From the NCBI RefSeq assembly GCF_006782915.1, contig NZ_VCNP01000032.1, forward strand, positions 124,001 through 188,000: a stretch of 64,000 nt of DNA, written 5' to 3'. This DNA comes from Streptomyces calvus. GTDB lineage: Bacteria > Actinomycetota > Actinomycetes > Streptomycetales > Streptomycetaceae. Shown in pieces: positions 35,172 through 43,315 of the stretch. Under the pieces are notes generated by a model. The model ran no database searches. It saw only the letters and a program-made list of their open reading frames with translations, and was not told the origin of the DNA. The translations under genes and the position numbers were made by a program. How positions within the stretch are numbered: position 1 is the first letter of the stretch; each line of letters starts with the position of its first letter.

Positions 35172-35912
35172 TCAGGACGGGGCGAGGACGCAGAACTCGT
35201 GGCCCTCCGGGTCGGCCAGGCACGTCCACGGCACGTCGCCCTGGCCCAGGTCGATGTCGGTGGCGCCGAGCGCCCGCAGCCGGGCCACCTCCGCCTCCTT
35301 GTCGTCACCGGGACACGGCAGCAGGTCGAGGTGGACGCGGTCCGGGACGGTCTTCACGTCGGGCGTACGGAGGAACTCCAGATACGGGCCGGTGCCTTCG
35401 GCGGAGCGGAACACCGCACGGTCGTCGGTCACTTCGTGCAGCGTCCAGTCCATCGCCTCGCCCCAGAACCCGGCCATGGCCCGCGGATCCGCGCAGTCGA
35501 CCACCACCGCGGCGATCGGCCCGGTGTCCCGGTAGGTCTCCCGGGGCTCCAGCACGCAGAACTCGTTGCCCTCGGGATCGGCGAGGACCGTCCACGGCAC
35601 GTCGCCCTGGCCGACGTCGACGGGCGTCGCGCCGAGCGCGCGCAGCCGCGCGACCAACTCCGCCTGCTGAGCGGCGGACGTGGTGGCGAGGTCGAGGTGC
35701 ACACGGTTCTTCGTCGCCGTCTTGGGTTCCGGGACGGGAACGACGTCGACGCAGACGAAGACCGGGTCGGGCCAGACGACGTCGTCGCCGGGTCCGACGT
35801 AGGTGGTGACACCGGGCCGGAAAACGCTCCAGCCGAGCGCCGCGCCCCAGAAGCGGCCGACCGCCAGGCCGTCGAGGGCCTTGATGTTCACCTGCACGGG
35901 TCTCACAGCCAT
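35172..35912 (-). CDS. VOC family protein, two tandem domains
   Basis: A 246-residue protein with two beta-alpha-beta-beta-beta VOC domains. Each ends in the same pattern: VGQGDVPWTVLADPEGNEFCVLEP (about 110-133) and LGQGDVPWTCLADPEGHEFCVLAP; both shown in part. Metal-ligand Glu/His positions are partly kept (HLDLATT, HLDLLPC). Such proteins may be lyases, dioxygenases or resistance-type binding proteins; no substrate can be named. The ATG of MAVRPVQVNIK is used; the upstream frame is the repeat array. Confidence 0.87.
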   Translation of the reverse strand: MAVRPVQVNIKALDGLAVGRFWGAALGWSVFRPGVTTYVGPGDDVVWPDPVFVCVDVVPVPEPKTATKNRVHLDLATTSAAQQAELVARLRALGATPVDVGQGDVPWTVLADPEGNEFCVLEPRETYRDTGPIAAVVVDCADPRAMAGFWGEAMDWTLHEVTDDRAVFRSAEGTGPYLEFLRTPDVKTVPDRVHLDLLPCPGDDKEAEVARLRALGATDIDLGQGDVPWTCLADPEGHEFCVLAPS

Positions 35913-35940
35913 GCCGGGGATCCTATGCACCGTCCACACG

Positions 35941-36199
35941 ACGGCACCCGGTCGCACCACGGCAACCGGTCGCACCACGGCAACCGGTCGCACCACGGCA
36001 ACCGGTCGCGTCACGGCATCCGGCTCCGCGACGGCATCCGGTCGCGCCGGCGGCATCCGGTCCGCTCAGGGCATCCGGTCGCGTCGGCGGCATCCGGCCC
36101 CGCGACGGGCATCCGGCCCCGCGACGGGCATCCCGTCGCGCCGCGGCAACCGGTCGCGCCCGGGTAACCGGTCTCGTCCCGGCATCCGGTCCGCTCACG
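35941..36199. repeat. About 18-bp intergenic tandem array, about 14 units
   Basis: Units of 17-20 bp with consensus ACGGCAWCCGGTCGCRCC; the first four are nearly identical and later ones diverge. It starts about 30 bp upstream of the VOC gene start and ends about 30 bp past the MFS gene stop. Frames through it encode only V-V-R-P-like repeats. No spacers. Confidence 0.9.
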
Positions 36200-36226
36200 G
36201 CCGTACGGCACTGCCCGGCGCACGGG

Positions 36227-37435
36227 TCACGCCGTGGAGCCGCCGGCGCCCCGCGGGGAGCGGGCGGCTGTTCTGCCGAAGGCGCGCATGGCCAGGGCGC
36301 CGGCGAGAGGGCCGGGCGCGAGCAGGAGGAAGGCGAGGTTCCAGCCGATGGCGTCGGCCAGGAGCGGAATGAGCTGGATGGTGACGACGGTGAGGGCGAA
36401 CCCGATCGCGGTCTGCCCGGTGAGGGCCGTCCCGATGTAGCGGTGGTCGGCGACCTCGCTCAACGCCGTCGAGAACACCCCCGAGTCCGCGATGACCGCG
36501 GCGCCCCACAGCGCGCAGAAGGCGAACAGGAGCGGCGGCGGCGCCTGGAAGAGGAACGGTGAGAGCAGGCAGCACAGGCCGCTGGTGAGGAGCGCCGCCA
36601 TGGCGGCGGGCGGGCGGCCGAAACGGTCCGCGCCCCAGCCGCCGAGCAGGCAGCCGGCCGCGCCGCCGATCCCCATGGTGAGGAACACCGTGACGGCGAC
36701 CGAGCCCGGGAGTTCGTCCGCGGCCGGGGCCGCCAGCAGGAAGGCCGGGATCCACGTCCACAGGGCGTAGAGCTCCCACATGTGGCCGAAATAGCCGAGG
36801 TTGGCGAGCCGCGGGCCGCGTTCGGTGAACATGGTCAGCGCGTAGCGGGGATTGCGGGCGGGTGCGGTCGGCGCCGCGTGGGGGCCGAGCCTGACCAGCA
36901 GCAGCGCGATGACGGCGCCCGCGAGACCGGCCGCCGCCGCGGTGAGCAGCACCCCGCGCCAGGGCAGTGAGCCCAGCCCGGCGATGAGGTGCGGAAGCGT
37001 GGAGCCGAGGGTGAGGGCGCCGATGAGGACGCCCATGGTCCGGCCCCGTCCGGCGCTGCCCGCCCAGGAGGCCATGAGCTTCATGCCGGTGGGGTAGACA
37101 CCGGCGAGGAACACGCCGGTCAGGAAGCGCAGCGGGACGGCGACGGCCGGCCCGTCGGCGCACAGGGCCAGCACCGCGGTGCAGACGGCGGCCGCCGCGG
37201 CACTGGCGGCGAGCAGGCGGTGGGCCGGGACGCGGTCCGCCAGGTTCAGGGCCGTCGATGCCACCGCCCCGGCGACGAAGCCGAACTGCACGGAGGCCGT
37301 CAGCCACACCGCGCCGCCGGCGGTGAGCCCCCAGTCGGCCCGCAGGCTGGGCACCACCGCCGACATGGAGAACCACACCGCGAGGCCGAACACCTGCACG
37401 GCGGCGATCGCACCGCGTTGCGTCCCGACGTTCAC
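36227..37435 (-). CDS. MFS transporter
   Basis: A 402-residue protein with about twelve membrane helices in two halves. The inter-helix 2-3 region reads LNLADRVPAHRLLA; the second-half counterpart is LGGWGADRFGRPPAA, the typical G-x3-D-R-x-G-R/K MFS motif. It resembles CynX/NimT-type or drug exporters, but the substrate is unknown. I use the GTG of the N-V-G-T-Q start with G-rich ribosome site upstream; longer frames run into repeats. Confidence 0.88.
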   Translation of the reverse strand: MNVGTQRGAIAAVQVFGLAVWFSMSAVVPSLRADWGLTAGGAVWLTASVQFGFVAGAVASTALNLADRVPAHRLLAASAAAAAVCTAVLALCADGPAVAVPLRFLTGVFLAGVYPTGMKLMASWAGSAGRGRTMGVLIGALTLGSTLPHLIAGLGSLPWRGVLLTAAAAGLAGAVIALLLVRLGPHAAPTAPARNPRYALTMFTERGPRLANLGYFGHMWELYALWTWIPAFLLAAPAADELPGSVAVTVFLTMGIGGAAGCLLGGWGADRFGRPPAAMAALLTSGLCCLLSPFLFQAPPPLLFAFCALWGAAVIADSGVFSTALSEVADHRYIGTALTGQTAIGFALTVVTIQLIPLLADAIGWNLAFLLLAPGPLAGALAMRAFGRTAARSPRGAGGSTA

Positions 37436-37469
37436 CGTTGCGCCCCCTCGGACCGAGTCGTGGCCTGCC

Positions 37470-37602
37470 CCTACGGCCGTCACCGGCCTCCACCGGCACC
37501 GGTCGTCACCGGCCGGCACCGTCACCGGCCGTCCGTGGCCTCCACCGGCACCGGTCGTCCGTGGCCTCCTCCGGCACCGGCTTTCACCGGCCGTCTCCGG
37601 TC
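37470..37602. repeat. GC-rich imperfect repeats upstream of the MFS gene
   Basis: Repeated CACCGGCACCGGTCGTC and GGCCGTCCGTGGCCTCC blocks, including two near-identical copies about 27 bp long. It lies directly upstream of the MFS gene, so it may affect that promoter or leader; no coding potential. Confidence 0.7.
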
Positions 37603-37693
37603 CGATCCCGGCGCGGCCGAAAGCCGACCTTAGTTGTAGGCGCCATTGAGTGACAGTCGCGTGCGCACGTTCCCGCTCCCTGGAGGCCGGGGT

Positions 37694-37734
37694 CCAATTA
37701 ATCACCGGTATAGTATGGCCGGTATAGTAATTGG
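37694..37734. promoter_or_regulatory. Operator/promoter of the methionine aminopeptidase gene
   Basis: A perfect 7-bp inverted repeat (CCAATTA 37694-37700, TAATTGG 37728-37734) frames two direct copies of CCGGTATAGTA (37705 and 37719, 14 bp apart). Each copy holds TATAGT, a good -10 box, about 30-55 bp before the ATG. This AT-rich island in GC-rich DNA looks like a repressor site over the promoter; the regulator is not identified. Confidence 0.6.
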
Positions 37735-37764
37735 CTGCATGAGAAGGACGCAGAAGGGCGCCGC

Positions 37765-38547
37765 ATGATCGAGATCCTGAACCCCACCCTGCTGGCCCGG
37801 GCGAGAGACACCGGCGCCCTGGTCGCCGACATCCTGGAGACGCTGAGGAGCCGCAGCGCGGTCGGCACGAACCTCCTGGAGATCGACCGGTGGGCCAAGG
37901 AGATGATCGTCGAGGCGGGGGCGCAGTCGTGCTACGTCGACTACGAACCGTCCTTCGGACGCGGCCCGTTCGGCCACTACATCTGCACGGCCGTCAACGA
38001 CGCCGTGCTCCACGGACGGCCGCACGACTACACCCTCGCCGACGGGGACCTGCTGACGCTCGACCTCGCCGTCTCCCTGGACGGAGTCGCCGCGGACGCC
38101 GCCATCAGCTTCCTCGTGGGCGACGCCCGGCCGCCGGAGAGCGTCGCGCTGATCAGCGCGACCGAACGCGCGCTGGCCGCCGGGATCGCCGCCGCCGGAC
38201 CCGGCGCCCGCATCGGCGACATCTCCCACGCCATCGGCACCGTCCTCAGCGAGGCCGGATACCGGATCAACACCGAGTTCGGCGGCCACGGCATCGGATC
38301 GACGATGCACCAGGACCCGCACGTCGCGAACACCGGCCGGCCGGGTCGGGGCTACAAACTGCGGCCGGGGCTGCTGCTGGCGCTGGAGCCGTGGGTCATG
38401 GCGGACACCGCCCGGCTCGTCACCGACGCCGACGGGTGGACGCTCCGCAGCGCGACGGGCTGCCGGACGGCCCACAGTGAGCACACGATCGCCGTCACCG
38501 AGGACGGAGCGGAGATCCTCACCCTCCCGGAACGGGCGCGGCCGTGA
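37765..38547 (+). CDS. map: Type I methionine aminopeptidase
   Basis: A 260-residue pita-bread enzyme that removes the initiator Met. Metal ligands are in order: D100 (LLTLDLAV), D111 (AADAAI), H175 (FGGHGIG), E208 (LALEPW) and E239 (SEHTIAV); H83 (AVLHGRPH) is the conserved substrate-side His. No N-terminal zinc-finger extension. Streptomyces usually have further map copies elsewhere (one in the ribosomal protein cluster), so this stand-alone copy with its own operator-like promoter is probably a regulated paralogue. Confidence 0.92.
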   Translation: MIEILNPTLLARARDTGALVADILETLRSRSAVGTNLLEIDRWAKEMIVEAGAQSCYVDYEPSFGRGPFGHYICTAVNDAVLHGRPHDYTLADGDLLTLDLAVSLDGVAADAAISFLVGDARPPESVALISATERALAAGIAAAGPGARIGDISHAIGTVLSEAGYRINTEFGGHGIGSTMHQDPHVANTGRPGRGYKLRPGLLLALEPWVMADTARLVTDADGWTLRSATGCRTAHSEHTIAVTEDGAEILTLPERARP

Positions 38548-38645
38548 GCGGTTGACCGGGCCCGGACGCGCTCCGCCGCCAGAACGGCCACCGCGCCGAG
38601 CACCGGCCGCCGAGCCGTACGCGGGCGTGCCCCTACGATGGGCTC

Positions 38646-39275
38646 GTGACCAGGAGCACCAGCACGACGAGCAGCCGTCCCGCGGGGCGGCTGCTCGTGT
38701 TGCTGGTGCTGTCGGTTCTCGCCGGTGTGCTCGGCATGCACGGCCTCGCCCCGGGCGGAGTCCCGACACCGCACTCGAACGGCCCGCACGCCGGTGGCAC
38801 GTACACCGGTGGCCCGTACGCCGCCGCCACGGACGCCAGTGGCCCGCACGCCGCTGCCACGGACGCCGGTGCAGCTCACGCCGCTGCCGTGCACGCCGGT
38901 AGCGCGCACACAGGCCCCGTACACGCCGGCCCCGTACACACCGGCCCCGTGCACTCCGGTGCCGCGCACTCGGTCACGACGCACTCCGGTGGCCCGCACA
39001 CGTACGGCAGCCACGACAGCGTGGCGCCCGCGCCGGACGGCGTACCGCACGCGAACGGCGGATGCGCGCACACGGACGGCGGCTCGGGGCACCTCGATCA
39101 CGCCGACGGGGCGTGTGCCGCCGCCGGGACCGGTTCGACGTACACGCCGCCGGCGCAGGCGGGCGCCGTCGTGGACGCACCCGCCGCCGCACCCGCCGTC
39201 ACGGCGGCCGCGGTCTCCCCTCGTCACGGCCGGGCGCCGCCCGACCTCTCCGAACTGCAACTCCTGCGGATATAG
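38646..39275 (+). CDS. DUF6153 family protein with His-rich repeat region
   Basis: A 209-residue protein. One N-terminal membrane helix (LLVLLVLSVLAGVLGMHGLAPGG, here given only as landmark) matches DUF6153. Residues about 40-125 are an expanded low-complexity stretch in which His recurs every 6-10 residues (VHAGPVHTGPVHSGAAH), and two Cys-containing segments (NGGCAHTDGG, DGACAAAG) follow. The His-rich part is likely extracytoplasmic and metal-binding. A TACGAT box 7 nt before the GTG suggests a leaderless transcript. It precedes the DUF305 gene by 120 bp. Confidence 0.82.
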   Translation: MTRSTSTTSSRPAGRLLVLLVLSVLAGVLGMHGLAPGGVPTPHSNGPHAGGTYTGGPYAAATDASGPHAAATDAGAAHAAAVHAGSAHTGPVHAGPVHTGPVHSGAAHSVTTHSGGPHTYGSHDSVAPAPDGVPHANGGCAHTDGGSGHLDHADGACAAAGTGSTYTPPAQAGAVVDAPAAAPAVTAAAVSPRHGRAPPDLSELQLLRI

Positions 39276-39398
39276 AGCGACCCGCCCGGCACCCCCTGCC
39301 CCGGTGACCACCGGTGACGGGTGCCGTGCCCGCGCACGTCCTCAGATCCGCACCGACCGCGCGCCTCACGAACGGCGCGCGGGAGAAGGAGTTGCACC

Positions 39399-40055
39399 AT
39401 GATCCGCAAGCGTTCCCTCCTCCGCCGTACCGCCGCCGTCGTCACCGCGGGCGCGGCGGCGCTCGTCCTGGCCGCCTGCGGCGGCGACGGAGACGACACC
39501 GGCGCGGCCGGACACGGCGGGCACCACGCCTCCGCGTCCGAGTCCGCCTCCACGCCCGCTTCCCCGTCCGCCTCGCAGGGGCGGCACAACGCCGCGGACG
39601 TGGCGTTCGCGCAGGGGATGATCCCGCACCACCGCCAGGCCGTCGAGATGGCCGACCTCGCGCCCGACCGGGCCCGCTCGGCCGAGGTGAAGAAGCTCGC
39701 CGCCGACATCAAGAAGGCCCAGGCCCCGGAGATCAGGACGCTCTCCGGCTGGCTGACCTCGTGGGGCGAGGAGGTCCCGGCGGAAGGCGCCCCGAACCAC
39801 TCCGGGCACGGCGCGCACGGCATGGCCGGAATGATGACGGACGAGGAGATGGGCGAGCTGGAGGGCCTCTCCGGCGAGGCCTTCGACACCGCCTTCATGG
39901 AGATGATGATCAAGCACCACGAAGGTGCGGTCGAGATGGCGGAGACCGAGCAGGCCGACGGCGCGCACGCCCCGGCGCGGAAGCTGGCCGCCCGGATCAT
40001 CGCCTCGCAGAGCGCCGAGATCGAGCAGATGAACGAGTTCCTCGGCAAGGGCTGA
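39399..40055 (+). CDS. DUF305 family lipoprotein
   Basis: A 218-residue secreted lipoprotein: signal peptide with lipobox VLAAC, a His/Ser/Ala linker (GHGGHHASASES), then a ferritin-like DUF305 domain with two HH motifs, FAQGMIPHHRQAVEMAD and MEMMIKHHEGAVEMAE. Met and His spacing suits copper or other soft-metal binding. DUF305 genes are often near copper-resistance genes. It has GAGAAGGAG before the ATG. Confidence 0.92.
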   Translation: MIRKRSLLRRTAAVVTAGAAALVLAACGGDGDDTGAAGHGGHHASASESASTPASPSASQGRHNAADVAFAQGMIPHHRQAVEMADLAPDRARSAEVKKLAADIKKAQAPEIRTLSGWLTSWGEEVPAEGAPNHSGHGAHGMAGMMTDEEMGELEGLSGEAFDTAFMEMMIKHHEGAVEMAETEQADGAHAPARKLAARIIASQSAEIEQMNEFLGKG

Positions 40056-40225
40056 TCACTCGATCCCCGGATCACCACTCCACCGCGGCCCGGTCGCCGC
40101 ACGATCGCCCCGGCGCGGGGCGGGTACCCGAGGTGCCCGCCCCGCACGCTGCCGGTACGGCCCCGCACCGCACGCTCCGGTACGCCGCCGACCCCGCTCC
40201 GGGTACGTTCCCGACCCCTACCGGA

Positions 40226-40242
40226 ATACCCCTGGGGGGTAT
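40226..40242. promoter_or_regulatory. CsoR-type copper operator
   Basis: Perfect inverted repeat ATACCCC-TGG-GGGGTAT. AT-ends around opposed C and G tracts are the known pattern of CsoR operators, where Cu(I)-free CsoR represses copper genes. It lies 56 bp upstream of the DUF4396 gene and overlaps a TATACG -10-like box. No csoR gene is in this window. Confidence 0.7.
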
Positions 40243-40297
40243 ACGGTTTCCGTCGTGGGGCCGACAAGGTCCCGCACGGGTCCCACAGAAAAGCCGA

Positions 40298-40936
40298 ATG
40301 GGGATGACGGTCATGGACCACAGCACGCACCACTCCGGTGCCGCACACGACCACACGGCGCACGACCGCACGACACGTGACCGCACCACACATGACCGGG
40401 CCACACATGACCACGCCACACACGACGGCCCCACACCTGACCACGCCACACATGACCAGGCCACGCACGACCACGCCGCACACACGGCCGGCCACACGCA
40501 CGGCGCCACGTGGGGCACCGCCGTGAAGGCCACGCTGCACTGCCTCACCGGGTGTGCGATCGGCGAGATCCTCGGCATGGTCATCGGCACCGCCCTGCTG
40601 TGGGACAACGTGCCGACGATGGCCCTGGCGATCACGCTCGCCTTCATCTTCGGCTACTCCTTCACCCTCTTCGCGGTGGTCCGCGCCGGGGTGTCCCTGA
40701 AGGCGGCGATCAAGGTCGCGCTGGCCGCCGACACCGTTTCCATCGCGGTGATGGAACTGGTCGACAACGCGATCATCGCGCTGACGCCGGGCGCGATGGA
40801 CGCGCACCTGTCGGACGGGCTGTTCTGGTCGGCGCTGCTCGGCGGCTTCGCCGTGGCGTTCGTGATCACCACACCGGTCAACAAGTGGATGATCGGCCGC
40901 GGCAAGGGCCACGCCGTGGTCCACGCCTACCACTGA
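40298..40936 (+). CDS. DUF4396 domain-containing membrane protein with His-rich N-terminus
   Basis: A 212-residue protein. Residues about 7-65 are a His/Asp/Thr repeat (DHTAHDRTTRDRTTHD and onward) with His every 4-6 residues, apparently a cytoplasmic or periplasmic metal sponge. The rest is the DUF4396 domain with about four helices, including a Cys/His start (KATLHCLTGCAIGEI) and KVALAADTVSIAVMELVDN. A CsoR-type box upstream suggests copper control. ATG codons at 40298, 40304 and 40313 all fit; I give the first. Confidence 0.85.
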   Translation: MGMTVMDHSTHHSGAAHDHTAHDRTTRDRTTHDRATHDHATHDGPTPDHATHDQATHDHAAHTAGHTHGATWGTAVKATLHCLTGCAIGEILGMVIGTALLWDNVPTMALAITLAFIFGYSFTLFAVVRAGVSLKAAIKVALAADTVSIAVMELVDNAIIALTPGAMDAHLSDGLFWSALLGGFAVAFVITTPVNKWMIGRGKGHAVVHAYH

Positions 40937-40949
40937 CACCCGCCGACCC

Positions 40950-41130
40950 CACCGCCCCTCCGGACCGACCCGCCGGAAACAACCCCATCCACCCTCCGAG
41001 CCGCTCCACCCGGGAAACGACCCCAACCACCCGTCCGGGCCGACCCACCCGGAACCAGCCCCATTACCCCCCCGGGCCAACCCGCCCGAAAACAACCCCA
41101 CCGCCCCCGCCGCCGCACCGCCCCACCGCC
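40950..41130. repeat. About 38-bp intergenic tandem array
   Basis: Four imperfect units of 36-40 bp, each built as CCGACCCRCCCGGAAAC then ACCCCAnCCACCC, followed by a CCGCCG-rich tail. It lies between the convergent DUF4396 and ATPase genes. Frames through it are Gly/Pro/Trp-rich and lack ribosome sites. Confidence 0.8.
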
Positions 41131-41180
41131 CCCGCCGCCGAACCGCCCCGCCGCCCCCGTCGGCCCGTCCCGCCCGCGCG

Positions 41181-41888
41181 TCAGTCCAGTACGTGCCGGA
41201 GGTAGGCCGACGGGTCGGTGAGGTAGCGGCGCCAGTGGTCGACCAGGGCCAGGTCGTTCCAGGAGGTGCGGCGGATGCCGTGGTCGCCGACCTCGACGAT
41301 GTCCGCGCCGGGGAGCGCGGTCAGCAGCGGGGAGTGGGTGGCGCACACGACCTGCGCGCCCGCGCGCGTCAACTGGTCGATGTGGCCGATCAGTTCGAGG
41401 CAGGAGGAGAAGGACAGGGCCGCCTCGGGCTCGTCCAGCACATACAGGCCGGGCCGCAGGAACTTGTCCCGGAACGCCGCGAGGAACCCTTCGCCGTGGC
41501 TGCGCGCGTCGGGCGCGAGACCTTCCCGGCCGAGGGCGTCCAGTGCCGTCTCGGCGCGCAGGAAGAAGCCCTGCCGGGCGGACCAGGAGGCCATCATCCG
41601 GCGGCCGCGCGGGGCCGCGTCGAAGCGGATGCGTTCGCCCAGGACGGACTTGGCGCGGTGGCTCGCGTAGCGCCATTCGTGCGAGCCGCCCCAGGGGTCC
41701 AGGCCGAAGCCCTCGGCGAGGGCCTCGACCAGGGTCGACTTGCCCGAGCCGTTCTCCCCGACGACGAACGTCACCGGGGCGGTGAACCGCAGCCCGCCGT
41801 CGAGGAGTTGCCGCACGCAGGGAACGGACCAGGGCCACTCCCCCTCGTCGCACCCACCACCGTGCACGTACACACGTTCGATGATCAC
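41181..41888 (-). CDS. AAA family ATPase (ABC/RecF-like)
   Basis: A 235-residue ABC-type ATPase. Walker A is GENGSGKST (residues 44-52), a short signature-like SHGEGF is at 130-135, Walker B is LDEPEAALS (151-159), and the switch His is in VVCATHSP. Such small stand-alone ATPases with the E-W-R-Y-A-S-H segment are common in bacteria and are usually annotated only as AAA ATPases. It starts at GTG. No nuclease partner gene is adjacent, so an OLD- or Gabija-like role is not supported. Confidence 0.88.
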   Translation of the reverse strand: MIIERVYVHGGGCDEGEWPWSVPCVRQLLDGGLRFTAPVTFVVGENGSGKSTLVEALAEGFGLDPWGGSHEWRYASHRAKSVLGERIRFDAAPRGRRMMASWSARQGFFLRAETALDALGREGLAPDARSHGEGFLAAFRDKFLRPGLYVLDEPEAALSFSSCLELIGHIDQLTRAGAQVVCATHSPLLTALPGADIVEVGDHGIRRTSWNDLALVDHWRRYLTDPSAYLRHVLD

Positions 41889-41940
41889 GGGTCGAGTCTG
41901 CCACGGGCCGGCGGCCGTCGCCGGGCGGCCACCGGCACCT

Positions 41941-43206
41941 TCACTTCGTCCCCACGGTCCGCAGCACCGTCAGCACCAGCGTCCGCGCCGCCTGCGCCAC
42001 CTCACGCAGGTTCACGTGCTCGCGTTCGCTGTGCGCCACCGCGATGTCGCCGGGCCCGTACTGGAGCGTGGGGATGCCGGCGCCGGCGTAGTGCCGCAGG
42101 TCGCTGCCGTACGTCGCCCCGCGCTGCCGGGGCCGTGCGCTGCCCGTCGCGTCGGCGTGCGCGGTCCCGACCACGTCCGCCAGCGGGTGCCCCTCGGGCA
42201 GCCGGCCGCTCGCGAACTGTCCGCCCGGCCAGCTCACCGTGGCCGGATGGTCCCGCAGCCACGGGTCGGCGGCGCACGCCCGCGCCACGCACTCCTCGAA
42301 CGCGGCGCGCGCCTCGGCCGGGTCCTCGCCCAGCCGCACGCCGTACCGGCCCTCGGCGACGAGCAGGTCGGGCACGCTGCTCGCCCAGTCCCCGGCGCGC
42401 AGCGTGCCCACCGACAGCCCGTAGGGGATCGGGTACTCGGCGAGCAGCGGGGCCGGGTCCCGGTTGCGTTCGGTCTCCAGCGCGGCCAGCGCCCGGTGCA
42501 GCGGCAGATAGGCGTCGACGGCGCTGACGCCCTGCTCGCGCGCACTGCCGTGGGCCGCCCGGCCGGGTACGGCGAGGCGGAAGGTCAGCGCGCCCGCGTT
42601 GGCGGTGATCAAAGTGCCCGCGGTGGGTTCGGCGATGACGCAGGCGTCGCCGTGGTGGCCGCGCCGCAGCGTGCCGAAGGCGCCGAGCCCGCCGTCCTCC
42701 TCGCCGACGACGCAGTGCACGGCGACGCGGCCGCGCAGCCGTATGCCGGCCGTGCGTATCGCCGCGAGGGCGGCGAGGTGCGCGGCGAGCCCGGCCTTCA
42801 TGTCGCAGGTGCCGCGCCCGTGCACGAGGTCCCCGGTCACCCGGGGCACGAACGGGTCGCCGTGCCATGCGGCGGGGTCGCCGGGCGGTACGACGTCGAC
42901 GTGGCCCTGAAGGATCAGGGTCGGGCCGTCACCGCCGTCCGGGGTGGTGCCGACCAGGCCCCATGCCTCCTCGCGGGGCGCCTCGGTGCCCGGGAAGTCC
43001 GGGTCGGCGCGCAGCGCGGGCAGGTCCAGCGGCCACAGGTCGACCTCCGTGCCGAGCCGTTCCAGCCGCCCGGCCAGCAGGTGCTGCAGCTCCGACTCGG
43101 CGGCACTGCCGGTGACGCTCGGCACCGCGACCAGCTCCAGCAGCGTGCGCCCCAGCGCCGCCTCGTCGACCGCCGCCAGCGCGGCCTGCTCCTCGTCCGT
43201 CAGCAC
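41941..43206 (-). CDS. M20 family metallopeptidase (ArgE/DapE/ACY1-like)
   Basis: A 421-residue zinc hydrolase of amide bonds in N-acyl amino acids or dipeptides. Visible motifs: GHVDVVPPGD (H102, D104), GRGTCDMKAG (bridging D135), VGEEDGG (catalytic E169, E170). The dimerisation insert covers about residues 210-320. The GTG at 43206 has GGGGAGGG 4 nt upstream; a longer frame adds 15 residues. Substrate not predictable. Confidence 0.9.
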   Translation of the reverse strand: MLTDEEQAALAAVDEAALGRTLLELVAVPSVTGSAAESELQHLLAGRLERLGTEVDLWPLDLPALRADPDFPGTEAPREEAWGLVGTTPDGGDGPTLILQGHVDVVPPGDPAAWHGDPFVPRVTGDLVHGRGTCDMKAGLAAHLAALAAIRTAGIRLRGRVAVHCVVGEEDGGLGAFGTLRRGHHGDACVIAEPTAGTLITANAGALTFRLAVPGRAAHGSAREQGVSAVDAYLPLHRALAALETERNRDPAPLLAEYPIPYGLSVGTLRAGDWASSVPDLLVAEGRYGVRLGEDPAEARAAFEECVARACAADPWLRDHPATVSWPGGQFASGRLPEGHPLADVVGTAHADATGSARPRQRGATYGSDLRHYAGAGIPTLQYGPGDIAVAHSEREHVNLREVAQAARTLVLTVLRTVGTK

Positions 43207-43315
43207 GAGCCCTCCCCTCACCGACGGGACGGCACCCCGCCGCCCCCGCACGCATACCTGCGCACCCGGACGGTCCGCTACGCCTCCCCCGGGCCGTCCG
43301 TTCCCGCGCCCGCCG

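Noticed and set aside
35941..36199. Possible CRISPR array or repeat protein gene
   Set aside because: No spacers; open frames through it encode only V-V-R-P or similar repeats, without a ribosome site or start context.
41181..41888. AAA ATPase as part of an OLD/Gabija-type defence system
   Set aside because: No TOPRIM or helicase partner is encoded next to it and the protein is only the ATPase domain.
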